Shown one piece after another: positions 1 through 11,331 of a DNA stretch of 64,000 bases. This DNA is from Thunnus maccoyii (taxonomy: Eukaryota > Chordata > Actinopteri > Scombriformes > Scombridae). The stretch's first letter is position 1. The number at the start of each line of letters is the position of its first letter. Below the pieces are notes generated by a model. It saw nothing but the letters and a program-made list of their open reading frames with translations, was not told where the DNA came from and searched no databases. The position numbers and the translations under genes were made by a program. The stretch is from the NCBI RefSeq assembly GCF_910596095.1, contig NC_056554.1, positions 6,262,001 through 6,326,000 of the forward strand, given 5' to 3'.

Positions 1-626
1 AAGCGTCCAGCAGAGGTAAACATAGACACTCCCCGGCCTCACGCGATGTCTTACAGGTGAAGCATGGAAGGCACCAAAAGGCAAAGCAACCTAAAAAATA
101 TTTATGACATAAGAATGTGCTCATTTGAGAGATCATGTCCAAATATCCCTTCTTGAACATTTAAGCCTCCTGACGCATTGCTGTAGTGCCCATAAAAAGA
201 GTAAATAAGTCAGAATATCAGCTTTGGGGTTCAGATTTGCAAGTGATGAAGTTACTTTCTTTAAGGTTAACTGTTAGTTTGCATTATCATATGGAGCATC
301 AAGAGTGGTAATGCATAACAAAGCCCACATACTTCACTACACCTACAGATCTCCAATCTGCCGCCTGTTGGCATTCCTATGAACCCAGATCAGTCTGAAT
401 GATCAGTGTGGTTTCAGTTCTATGCACGTGACAAGGATTAGATTATGGGTGCTTGTCTCAACATGTGTCCTGAAAATTGTAACTTAGTTAAGAATCAACA
501 TAAAAAAGTAGTTCACTTACACTGGGGCAGGTCATCAAAGCAGTCACAGATGCCAGAGGTCCATTGGTTGGATACAGTATTCATGATGAAAGGCCGGGGT
601 TGGGTCACAACCATATTTTCAGACAT
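1..626 (-). CDS. PLAC8/onzin-family protein, 5' part only (gene cut by left edge)
   Basis: Two coding exons are visible on the minus strand. Exon 1 is 626-521: it starts MSENMVVTQPR, contains the family signature WTSGICDCFDDLPQC, and ends at a GT donor (520-519) in phase 1. Exon 2 starts at 90 after an AG acceptor (92-91), restores the frame, and reads CFAFWCLPCFTCKT and then GECLCLPLLD before leaving the window. PLAC8 proteins are small cysteine-rich proteins with W-x-G-x-C-x-C followed by CxxxxCLP blocks; fish carry tandem sets (cornifelin-like, ponzr). The exon carrying the ATG begins at 637, after an acceptor that follows a pyrimidine tract, so an upstream non-coding exon is expected. The same structure is seen in the neighbour at 4.1-7.9 kb, which supports tandem duplication. 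Cellular role is not readable from the sequence. Confidence 0.82.
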
Positions 627-637
627 GGCAACAGCTT

Positions 638-2527
638 CTGAAGGAAACATATAGATAACATAAAATATAAAACTGCTGAAAATCGTATATGTGAGCAATA
701 TGAGTCCTGATGGGGGACATATCATGCTTTTTGTGATTTTCTGTCATTTATGTACTGTTATGATGTCTATGTTAAACATAGTCAAGGGTCCAAAACTTGG
801 GGTGAACATATCTCCCTGAAAGCCAAAAACCAGGGATGTCATTGCACAACCCTCAGTTGGGAGCAAGATCAAAGTCAGCACCAAATTTGTCATATTTGGG
901 TCAGTGCCAGATTTTAAATCCTAGTGATGTCATAAATTCAAGGCCTCAAGGCAGTTTTTCAGTTTCTTGCATTAAGAGTGATGCATGTTCAGGCAACTTT
1001 ACTACACTGCCCTGGGCCATGAAAATTGCATATCTGTTATTAAGTAAAAACCTCTTATCTCCAAGAAAAAAAAGGCTTGATGGTAGGAGGACAGGTCTGG
1101 AGATAAGAGTTAATCTACCTTTGTTTTTGAAGAGTTTCAGAATTTATTATGATATAATATAGTTATTATATGAGGCAATCCTCCACCTTGAGTTAAAATG
1201 TGAAAGTCATCTAAATCCAATGCTCATAATAGAAATTAATGTTTCATCCATTTGAGCCAAACTGTATTTTTTCTCCTATCTCCTATGATAACAGTAGAAA
1301 ATGTAAATTTAAATGCTGCCAATATGTCAGTATTCCCGTCTTGACTAAGTGGATTTTCTTACCTTATTGTTCTTCAAGGGAGAGGGAGCAGTGTTTTTTC
1401 AAATCTGCAAACCGGATGACTGTTGAGTTTGCAGGGCAACGGGGCATCTTATAGACACACTGGAGAGCAGTGAACGTGACAGGACAGCAGAGTCTGCATG
1501 TCACCAACTGGTCTGTCCAGTCTGACGTGTGTCAACACCTCTGAAAATCAGACATGAGGCTATCTGACCATCACAGATATTTTGAAGCTTCAGACGTCAT
1601 CACACCCCATAACACACATTACCTCATATTTAAAGTTCACTAGTCTGTTCTTAGACAGCAGTATGTGATAAGAACAAAAGAGAATGTCTTGTACAGTATT
1701 CCTCCTCTCTGCCACAGTGACATGCAGCTCTATGGCTTTGTTTGAATGTTTCAGAGTTCTTTGTCACGTTCACTGAGAAGCTGTTGAATCTGCCATTTCC
1801 TTGAATTCACATCTCCTCATTGTTTTCAGATTAGCATCGCAACATTTGAGGTGGTTGTTTTATTAGAATTAATTTCAGTTGAGACAGTCATGTCAAGATT
1901 TAACCATTTATTGTAACAAAATGCATTTTAGTTTGGTGGTGTGGCTCTCGTCATGTGATGCCTTGAGCTCACAAACTCCCTGGCAGAGCCTGAGATACAC
2001 AACATTTGATGGACCTGACACATAAAAAAGAAACATTCAAAATTCAGAACAAAACTGAGTGCTATAGAAGGGGAGGCAGGGGTTATATGCAGACTGAATG
2101 GGTGGCAAAGGTTCATATAGACTATTGAGAGAAGCAGGTTGTGGACATACATGATTGAAGGGTATATGGAACATGTGTCTATAAACTGACTGCCTGCGTG
2201 AATTCAAAAAAATTCAACACAAAATATTTGGATTTTTTTGTATATTAATGGTAGGGCCAATTCAAACTTGAAGACAGCTGAGGAGATGTTTGTAGGAAAA
2301 GCAATAATAGCAAAAATTAAAATGTAGAACTTCTGGGTTATCATGAAGGATTACAACAGGAACATTTACAAATTTGCATAGTTGTTGCCAGTGTCACAAG
2401 TCAAATTGTCAATAGCTGTCAATGCTACGTCATTTTAATAATTCCTGGTTGTTGTTGTTTATCATAATCCTAAATGATGGACAAAACTATAACTAAACAC
2501 TTACTTGAGTAATAAAAATGTTTCTTT
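638..2527. other. Non-coding stretch upstream of the first PLAC8-like gene
   Basis: No exon with a convincing acceptor, open frame and donor was found. The stretch should contain the promoter and a non-coding first exon of the gene on its left, but I cannot place them. The short open frames here show no family motif. Confidence 0.5.
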
Positions 2528-2785
2528 TTAGGTAGCAGTGTGGGCAGGAATGGCAATGTCAGTTTGTCATTTGGTTGGTCCAGACAGAAATATCTCTATT
2601 GGAGAGATTGCCAAATGTTTTCTACAGACATCCATGGTCCCAAAAGGATTATTTTGGTGATCCCCTGACTTTTCCTCTAGCACCACCATTTTGGCCATTT
2701 TGGTTTTAAGTGAAATGTCTCAAGAACTACAGTGTTGGGTGAATTACCATAAAATTTAGTACAGAAATATATGATGTCCAAAATG
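2528..2785 (-). repeat. Interspersed teleost repeat
   Basis: The text (tggtccagac..., tgttttctacagacatccatgg, ttttggtgatcccctgact, gcaccaccattttggcc, aatgtctcaagaacta) is the reverse-orientation counterpart of the repeat at 38.9-39.3 kb, which carries caaattctatgacaatcc and acctcatggtggtgc. It belongs to a dispersed family common in fish genomes; I do not know its class. Confidence 0.5.
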
Positions 2786-2787
2786 GC

Positions 2788-3298
2788 TTAAAGCTGGAGT
2801 GCGGGACTTTTGTCTCCCCCTTCTGGCAGTGAGAGTAATTACAAAAACACTGTCAACTTGTGCTTATGTCATAGGCACTGCCGTAGCCTATGCCACTGCG
2901 ACTGTTGTGGCTGTAAAACGGTGGATAAATTGTTTTGAGCGTCACACAACCCCCACGAAATGATTCCTTCCACTATCAGAATTTTATCTATTGGATCCAA
3001 TAACATTGGGAAAGGCTGAAGGAGCCACACGATTAAATTATTTTATCCTCATTCAAGTTAGCAGAGAGCTAACTGGAAGTTAGCCAGCTTGGCCGGTGGA
3101 AGTCTCTGGGTGTGCAACAGCCAGAGTGGGAATGTCCTGCCCAGCATGAGATTTAAAAACTCTGTATGCTGTGAAATACAGAGAGATTGATTTGGCAGTG
3201 ATAGACTTAATCAGCATTGTGTGAACTCCTTTGGCAAGGGTTTTTCAATGTAATTAATGTTTCATTTATATGTAAAAGTTCAGCACTGTAGGTTTAAA
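2788..3298. repeat. MITE-like element with imperfect terminal inverted repeats
   Basis: The left end (ttaaagctggagtgcgggac) and the right end (ttcagcactgtaggttta) are imperfect inverse complements, as expected for a non-autonomous DNA transposon of about 510 bp. The interior has no coding frame. It lies directly beside two other repeats, so 2.5-3.4 kb is a repeat cluster in the 3' flank of the PLAC8-like gene. Confidence 0.5.
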
Positions 3299-3411
3299 CT
3301 ACTGGCATTCCCATCAGCCTCAGATTGATAGCATTTAGCTGCTGTGCTTAAATACAGTCTCACAGAGCTGCTAGTATGGCTGTAGACTATATGAAGATCC
3401 ATGAAATCAGC
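3299..3411 (+). repeat. Fragment of a common fish repeat
   Basis: The text actggcattcccatcagcct and acagagctgctagtatggct resembles a very abundant teleost repeat, internally shortened here. Identification is from memory of the family, not from a search. Confidence 0.4.
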
Positions 3412-3758
3412 CAAAATAGTTTGTGGTGTATTATTTATTATTTCCCTGCAAATCATGCAAAGTGTTAAAACAGTAAAACTACAGTAAAATCAGTTACTAA
3501 GCTATTGCTATGAGATTTGGTGAGCAACCTTTGATTTGGCCACTGAATGTGGAAGTGAATGCTCTATTTGTCCTCATTAATTGATAATTCTTCATAAAAT
3601 AAGAAAACTAAACTTACTAAGACAGACTTTGGGAGTAATGTGACATTTGGTTTCCATACATTCAGGAAAAGTTTACACTATCATTTTGAAAAGTGGCATG
3701 TGCAGTTCTCTTGCTTTACCTTGTTGACAATGTCAAACTCATATTTTGAAATGCAGGT

Positions 3759-3764
3759 TTTATT
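3759..3764 (-). terminator. Candidate polyadenylation signal of the complete PLAC8-like gene
   Basis: TTTATT on the plus strand is AATAAA on the gene strand, about 320 nt past the stop codon at 4083. It is the nearest canonical signal and lies short of the repeat cluster at 2.5-3.4 kb. Confidence 0.4.
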
Positions 3765-4082
3765 GTCTTTGTGTATTGTTTGTTAATGTATTCTTACTAA
3801 AGGCATCATCAGTGGTACTTTTCCATTCTCCCAAAGGAAATATACCAATCAGTGACTTAAAATTGCATGCAAAGTTCCCCCTGCTTTAACATTTGATTCA
3901 CTTTTGTGCTGCTTTTCAGCACAGACTTAACTTTTCTTTCTGTGAGACACATTGTGTCCCCGCTGAAATCTCTGAGGTAACAAGGAGTGGCGGCAGACCG
4001 GAGGAAATGTGATTAAATCAACTCCTGTACCCTGCAGGGACAGGCAGCAGCGGAGGCCAGATGAAAGAAATGTTGGACATGT

Positions 4083-7000
4083 CTAGACCAAGTGCGCCCC
4101 CTGCAGGGAGGTTAGGGCAGTGTATCTGGCTGAGGAGGAGGAGGAGGCGTGGGATGCTGCTCTTCTCTTCAGCTCTCTGGAGATCTGGAGCCAAGATAGC
4201 GGGTAGCAGCAGCATCCATACAGGCAGTCGCTCCAAACACTCCCCTGTAAGACACAGAGAGGACTGAACACATGTGGGAGGTGCGAACAAAAGGTGAACA
4301 TTTACATTTAGGTGCAAAAAAGACATGTTTGATGATATACAATGCAGCAGTTCAGCACTTCATGTACCTGTGGTCCTCTGTTATGAGTGTATACTCACAT
4401 CTTTTGTAAATAACAGTATTACTTATAGTTAGTTAGACTCTTGTCTGGTGGTAAAATCTATAGTTTTACCACATTCCTTTTTGATAAATGTAAGACAAAC
4501 AAACAAGTGTTACAGAGGACCAAATTTAGTAAATACACCAATAATAATGAACAAAAAAGAGTAATGTATAGTAATGAAAGGCTGCTTGTAGTCTTTACTC
4601 TTAGCAACAGCAACCAGGATAAAGGCCTTGTCAGTAATGTCAAGATGGAAATGTTGGTGGGTGAGATATGAAAAATCAATAAAGTCTGAGAAACACAAGA
4701 AGGCCAATCCTTATTGTTCCATGTGCAGCCTGTGCATGTGATTTCTCCTTCAGGATACTGAGTCAGCGCTGCAACTTAGAGCCCAATAAGCTTTGATTAC
4801 TGCAGTACTGTTAGCTTCATCACTGTCAAGTCAAAACATTATACTTAGACATCAACATCTCAAAAGAAAAATCAAAACTTTAATTCTAACTTGACTATTA
4901 TGCATTGAGTTTACTTTACCAACAGGATATTTATGAAAAATACATATATTAATACCAACTAACATTTACACTCTCTTTGGTGAGCAGCACACTCAACACG
5001 CTGTCTCTCTCCTGTGCCTTCTGCCTCCCTTATTTACTGTGGGAGGGTGACATTAACAACTAAAATTATCACACCGCCCCCAAACATCATTACAGGTCTG
5101 AGGATGTGAATACAACACGCAACTTTCTGATGTAGAGTTTGTATGCAGATACAACTATATCATAATATACATAATCAAATGAGAATATAGCATCTGAACT
5201 ACTAGTTTGCATTGATATGTTTGAATAATTTGTTGGTTTATTTAGTGTATTAAGACGCCCTGACAGCTGCTACATGGACAAGTACACAGTTACACTGTGC
5301 AAATTTAGAAGATGCAAAGCTATCAATACAATAACATACAAATAAGAATGAAAAACGTGCATAATTATGAGCATGCAAGACCAAAAACAGCAAGTTTATT
5401 GTGATAAAGAAAAGAAAATGTGGTGGTATACACATAAACACAGTTTACACACAAATATTGGTAGATATCCAAATGAGGTTGGTGTAATCTATAGTTATAT
5501 CCTAATGATACATGCTGTTACAGCATTATCTCCCTCCCCCCGTAAGTACTTCTCTTGCTTTACAAACAACCTACATGCTGAGACTTGTTTTCATAAGAAC
5601 TTCTGGCACCTTCCTAGCTCGTGCTCTGCAGTATTGACAGCGATCCACAGCCCACTCCACCTCCAGAGAAGCCAACATTACCAACCACCTCCTTCTGGGA
5701 TGGCAGCTCTCCAGCTCCTGCCTGCCTGGCCTCCAACCACTCCCACCTCCAGCCTTATCTCTGATTCTCTTCACTGTCCCAGAAACGACAAAGGCTCGGC
5801 TTATCCAAAATCAAACTCACAACTTGGCCTGGCATGTGCCTGTTTGCATGTGGAACAACTGTTTCGAGCTATGGGCGCTGATCAGTGATGGAGACCTGAT
5901 GTCTATCAGGATGTGGGGGTCATGCAGGCAGGTGTATGAGTGTTCAATGTGGACAAACAGCACAGCAGTGAAGCAGTGGGTGGGTATCCTCAGCAGCTTG
6001 CTGTATCTTAAAAGCACTAACAGTATGTTGTTTATTCATTAAATTATTTATAACTCTAGTGCAGATTTAATAAATGTGTCCTGCATTCTCAGCATAAGAT
6101 TCTTCTGATGTCACTATATAGACTAAACCATTGTTTGCATTGCATAATAAAGTAATAACTGTGTCATTAGGCACACGTACTTAATTTTGCCGCTATTTCC
6201 CATGTGTGCTTTTATTGTGTTTCATCACTGAACCGTCTCCATCTCCTCAGCAGTAATCATAATTATTCAAAGCACCAGCAGCTCTGCGTAATTGAGCCGG
6301 GGATACAGTGTGGTATGAGCGAAAGCAATCAGCTGCATTGTTCAAGGCAGTATTTATCACAACATCACAACAACAGGGGCCACTCCACTTGAATGAAAGA
6401 ATTTAATCGTTACTTGTGAGAGTGAAAGTTAACTCTCACATTCCCACGCGAACGAGGAAAACATCTTAAAAGCTGCATGAGCAAAGCTGTCAAGTTAGCT
6501 GTCAAATGTTAAGTATAGCGGTCAAAGCTGTTGAACCAGTTATGGCAATTGCAGTGTCGCGCAACCTGTTGAAATGTTATCAGTCCATTAGCTTTGTTTG
6601 AGCACAGTCAGGTCTTTCAGTGTTTGGCATTGCTAATGTTTCCCATGGGATTCAATTAATGATAAAATAATGGAAGTCAGTGGAAGACAAATTGTTATTT
6701 TTTCCACTAAGTCCAAAGCACATGAGTCTTTGCAAAGACATATTGTCCTCTTAATTTAGGCAAAGTGCTGTGAGTCTATCAAATGTTTTATATGAAAGGA
6801 TGAGGCTGGCGTTATTCTATGTTTTGTATTGTCAGCAAATCCAATTAAAAGACCAAAACCAACAATTAATTAGTCTCATAATATTTTTGCCCTTTGCTAC
6901 CCTGTTGGTAGCGTTCAGCCCCAAGCCCGTTTGTTCTTACTGAAGAAGTAAACCTTTAAAAATGGGTCACAAATATGTAGTTTGAGTTTTTAATAAAGAC

Positions 7001-7861
7001 TCAGGGATTTCCTAAAACAGTTGGGCACTGTAGGTTTTTGCAAATGTTACTTAAACAGGAGTAATTGGTGAATTTGTTGGGAACTATTTTTCAGTGAATG
7101 AATACACTTTCTCTGCACAAGTGAGTACTTACGATACCAGGACCAGAAGTCAAGTTGAACTACGGGTGCCATGTTTATTACAGTGAAGGAACATATCACC
7201 CAGTGCCCAGTTTTTCCTTTAATTTGTCACCCATGTCTTTCCCACTTACCCTGTATGTTGTTAGTAGTACACTTTTCTTCCATTGGAACTATTTTTGACT
7301 CAAGAAATAAGTTTTAAATTAAAGATGAAAGGTAACAGACAGTTGAGGAGTAAATGAAGCAACTAGTGATATATTTTAGATTTTTTCTTTCATACTCCTG
7401 TATGCTGTATTACCTGTATGCCGTATCGTTCCCTGACAGAAGCCCTCATGGCTAATGAAGCTGGAGGTACACAGCCGATACAGTCCAGCAGAGGCAGGCA
7501 GGGACATGCACCCACCGCACTGGTCACCTTACAGGTAAACACTGGGAGGCAGCACAGGGCAAAGCAGCCTGCACACACATACAGGGTCAAGTCACAATAC
7601 ACAAAAAGATGACAATTGATGTTTTTCTTTGTTTGTTTGTTTTACAACAGTCCAACATTTCAGGAAATGCACTTAAGCTGTCATTGAGCACAGATGGTCA
7701 AATGTACTTTAAATCCACACTGAATGGTTCATGTTTGGACACTTACAGTCTCCTATGTCTTTATAGCATTCACACAGGCCAGTGCTCCATTGCCCTGCAT
7801 CTTGAACCCTGCTTTGCGGCTGGACCTGGACCACCTGTCGGGACATGGCTGAGCTGCTCAT
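4083..7861 (-). CDS. PLAC8/onzin-family cysteine-rich protein, 143 aa, three coding exons
   Basis: Coding exons on the minus strand are 7861-7747, 7568-7414 and 4244-4083; they total 432 nt with consistent phases (1, then 0) and GT/AG borders. Exon 1 starts MSSSAMSRQ and carries WSTGLCECYKDIGDC; exon 2 reads CFALCCLPVFTCKV, a cysteine-rich block and MRASVRERYGIQ; exon 3 reads GSVWSDCLYGCCCYPLSWLQ and then ISRELKRR. This is the PLAC8 order W-TG-C-C, CLP, R-RYGIQGS, DC, CC-P, Q-REL-RR. The usual ICDDC and CxWCQ appear here as VWSDC and LSWLQ, so two commonly conserved cysteines are missing, and the tail is serine-rich and longer than normal. The exon with the ATG starts at 7867 after an acceptor, so a non-coding 5' exon is expected. 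The gene is tandem to the one at 1-626. Members have been linked to membrane association, cell size and ion homeostasis; the role here is unknown. Confidence 0.85.
4245..7413 (-). other. Large second coding intron of the PLAC8-like gene
   Basis: This intron is about 3.2 kb and contains no second gene that I can support. Two sub-stretches, about 5,600-6,020 and 6,230-6,400, are less AT-rich and less repetitive than their surroundings; the latter includes homeodomain-like AT motifs (tcataattattc) beside ctctgcgtaattgagccggg. These are candidates for conserved regulatory sequence only. Confidence 0.35.
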
Positions 7862-8301
7862 CCACGACTGTAAAAAAGAGGTGGGGACTGTTGTAGTCAG
7901 AAGATATGGGTCACAGCCAGACTATAACTCCAAGAACATTCATTGTTTTTTCTAGATCTGATGTTCCTCATGTGTTTTGAGCAGAACATATTGTTTTTTC
8001 CATTCTGTACATACATACAGTATATACACAGTAAAGTCTCATAATCATTTTCATTAAATCAACTCATCTTTAATCATTCAACTTGTTGTGTTTAGATACA
8101 TTCATCAGTTTTAAATCAGATCCATTTAAATGTCTAGTTATCACATTCAGAGCCATTATGCCATTAAGTTATTATTGTGAGTTCAGATCTTGTCAATTCA
8201 AATGATGAGTTGACCAAACTTATCACTCAAAGTTCACTAATCATTCGTACACTGTATTTAGGATAAAATTCTCCAGAAAGCCTTCTTTCATTTCTGAAAA
8301 G

Positions 8302-8536
8302 TTAAAGCTACAATAATAAATATTTTGTTATAAACAATGGATCAAATGACTACATGTAATGTGAAAGTGGTGACTCATAGTGACTGAGCCACAGAGAATT
8401 ATCAACAGCTCTGTTGCTGAATATTAGATATTGGACTTATTGACCAAGTGGATATAAAAAGACATAAAATGAATGCTAATGTTGCCCCCAAGTGACACCA
8501 AAAACAAAAAAAAAACTAAGCTACTGCAGCTTTAAA
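8302..8536. repeat. Short MITE-like element
   Basis: The left end gttaaagctacaataataaa and the right end ctactgcagctttaaa are approximate inverse complements (TTAAAGCT.CA / TG.AGCTTTAA). The element is about 235 bp with no coding frame, consistent with a non-autonomous DNA transposon. Confidence 0.45.
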
Positions 8537-9712
8537 TGATGGAGGCTTGTTATGTGTCTTTTTAGCAACCCTGTCTTGTACAAGCATGTTTTATTGAAAA
8601 CATAATGGCAGCTATGTTATGTTTTTTACCAACATAAACTTTAAAAGTGAACATATTTGCAAAGCTTTCACTCAGTGCATTTAATTTGTTTTCCCTTTAC
8701 AACTACATTGTTGTTTATATGGTGACCAGTATGGTAAAGCAATTCAAAGCAGTTGGTTAAGGTTATGGAAAGATTGTGATCTTGCCTTAATGGTTTAAGA
8801 TGTCAAAACCACCATGACTACATGACAGGACACATCGACTTTTTAAATATTTAACCAAACAACGTCTTACCATAACCTATTATGGTGGCGTAAATCTGAC
8901 AACACATGCAGCGCAACACACAAACCCTTATCTGAGATTAAACATTTACCCTCCTCCAAAATGTATTTGGCAAAGCAAATTAGTACATAAGCCTGTTTAG
9001 TAAGGCATAACATCAACATCTGAATTACAAACTTGCATCTAAGGGAAACTATGACTAAGGTGCTGATTACAGTTACAAAAACGTGTAATCCTGAGATAAA
9101 CCAAAGCCAACATCCACCGGAAACCGCTATCAGAAGGTGGTAGATTCCACTCAAACTTCCCCTTTCTCTGGTACATGCATGGCTGAGCCAGCCTGCTGTG
9201 CTTTAACAAATGATTTACCTTTTTAGGCAGCATGAAGTCCAGTTGAAAATATAACCAGCCTTGTTTTAAAGAACAGATGACTTACCTGTGTTTAGAGTTT
9301 TTTTTTTTCAGTTACCAAAATCCTTGGAAATCCATGTATTGGGCACACTTTTCTTCTACTGTGTTTGACTTTTACTCTCTTTATGTCTTCCTGCTTTGTC
9401 TTTCACATTTCCGTGTGCTCTTTGCATGACTGCAGTGTTTTGGTGTAAATATGAAACTGTCAGATAAGACAAGTAAACAAGGCAGACACCCAGTTCCCGT
9501 GACAGTTAACTCTGCTGACAACGATGTATTTGGAGTACTCATTGAGAGATTAGTTGATGTTTAAAAAGATGCCCAGACACCAGGAATTTCAGTCTAAGTA
9601 TTTCCTTACAGTGGGATGGTCAATTCCACTTCATTCAGTAACTTTCACTTATTGCCCCTATGTAAAAGAAGATGTTTTGGTTTGAGTGTTACTCCACCGG
9701 ACACTGATTTCT
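8537..9712. other. Intergenic, no gene seen
   Basis: AT-rich sequence without a recognisable exon. A 5' non-coding exon of the PLAC8-like gene at 4.1-7.9 kb may lie here but cannot be located. Confidence 0.4.
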
Positions 9713-10862
9713 AACAGTTGAGTAAGAGACGTAAGAAATCACAAAATGTCATCACAGATCACTTTTATGAAACTTCAAACCATCAACCATCCGAAAATCA
9801 AACCATTGACAGTAATAGGATTTCAGAGAGATCATTCTCAATGAGGCAGTGCAACATTAAAACAGTTTCTTCTAGGATATCTGATTTCTCATTGTTCAGT
9901 CAGAAGTGAGTTTAAGACAGATCAGGAAGGGCCCACAGTGAATCCTACCCTTATCAAGCAAAACCAGTCAACTCTTCCATAAGGGCTGTAGCTGACACAT
10001 ATGATCACACAGAAGATTAACAGAGGGGAAATTCATGGTTAGTTAAAAGTGTCACATCTACGTAAACATGTAAAACTTGATTATTTACAGTCACAGCTGA
10101 CAATGACAATTTAATTTCTACAGTATACTGTATGTCAGAGGTGACAAAAAGGCTGAAAATGAAGGAAACTGGAAGGAAGGAATTTGCCACATTTAGCTGT
10201 TTATGTCTCGATTGAAGATATAATAAAAAGATCAAAAATAACTGACCGTAAGGTTTTCACAGTATAGATTTTACAACCATTCCAGTAAACAGTTGAGTAA
10301 GAGACGTAAGAAATCACAAAATGTCATCACAGATCACTTTTATGAAACTTCAAACCATCAACCATCCGAAAATCAAACCATTGACAGTAATAGGATTTCA
10401 GAGAGATCATTCTCAATGAGGCAGTGCAACATTAAAACAGTTTCTTCTAGGATATCTGATTTCTCATTGTTCAGTCAGAAGTGAGTTTAAGACAGATCAG
10501 GAAGGGCCCACAGTGAATCCTACCCTTATCAAGCAAAACCAGTCAACTCTTCCATAAGGGCTGTAGCTGACACATATGATCACACAGAAGATTAACAGAG
10601 GGGAAATTCATGGTTAGTTAAAAGTGTCACATCTACGTAAACATGTAAAACTTGATTATTTACAGTCACAGCTGACAATGACAATTTAATTTCTACAGTA
10701 TACTGTATGTCAGAGGTGACAAAAAGGCTGAAAATGAAGGAAACTGGAAGGAAGGAATTTGCCACATTTAGCTGTTTATGTCTCGATTGAAGATATAATA
10801 AAAAGATCAAAAATAACTGACCGTAAGGTTTTCACAGTATAGATTTTACAACCATTCCAGTA
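9713..10862. repeat. Perfect 575-bp direct tandem duplication
   Basis: Positions 9713-10287 and 10288-10862 read identically; I saw no mismatch. The duplicated unit begins aacagttgagtaagagacg; the sequence diverges at 9712 versus 10287 on the left and, after shared ccagtaaa, at 10290 versus 10865 on the right. Each copy holds the same 63-codon open frame, but it begins at TTG, not ATG, shows no family motif, and is not called as a gene. Identity this high means a very recent duplication or an assembly artefact. Confidence 0.93.
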
Positions 10863-10887
10863 AAGAAAGCTTTGAAGGAGCAAAGGA

Positions 10888-10993
10888 GTAAACTGAGAAG
10901 ATCAATACCTTGCTCAGTTAGAGTGGTATTAATCTTCTCATTCAACTCTCGGCAAAAAAGCAAATAAACATATTTCCCAAAATTTCACACTAT
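10888..10993 (+). repeat. Truncated end of the MITE found at 16.1-16.6 kb
   Basis: The text gtattaatcttctcattcaa, ctctcggcaaaaaagc and catatttcccaaaatttcac matches the right end of the complete element (gtatcaatcttctcaactag, ctctctgcaagaaagt, catgtatttctcaaaatgtt). Only the terminal ~100 bp remain. Confidence 0.55.
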
Positions 10994-11331
10994 TCCTTCA
11001 GGCTTGATGGAGGATTGTGAATGATCCACAGAAAAATGGAAACCTACACAAAGACAGAAGCAAAACTAATAGAAAATATGTCTTTATTTACAATGTGTGA
11101 CAATATTACAAGGATGGTGAGATACACAGTGTAATGTGATTTCATGTCATGTCATTAACCTGGTTTTGTTATGTGATTTACAATGATGTGCTATTTGTCA
11201 TGTGACTTTATATACCAGGATATAACAGGATGTTTAACATCATGTGGTATGATGTGGTGATTCCATCTTAGCTCATCATGAAATATGTACAAGCTCCTTC
11301 ACTCCAGGTCTCTCTGCACAATTCCGCTAAT

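Noticed and set aside
5367-5888. 173-codon plus-strand frame in the PLAC8-like intron
   Set aside because: Composition is low-complexity in its second half, with no motif and no splice partners.
9718-9909. 63-codon open frame present in both copies of the tandem duplication
   Set aside because: It begins at TTG, not ATG, has no family motif, and its duplication follows from the DNA duplication, so identity is not evidence of coding.
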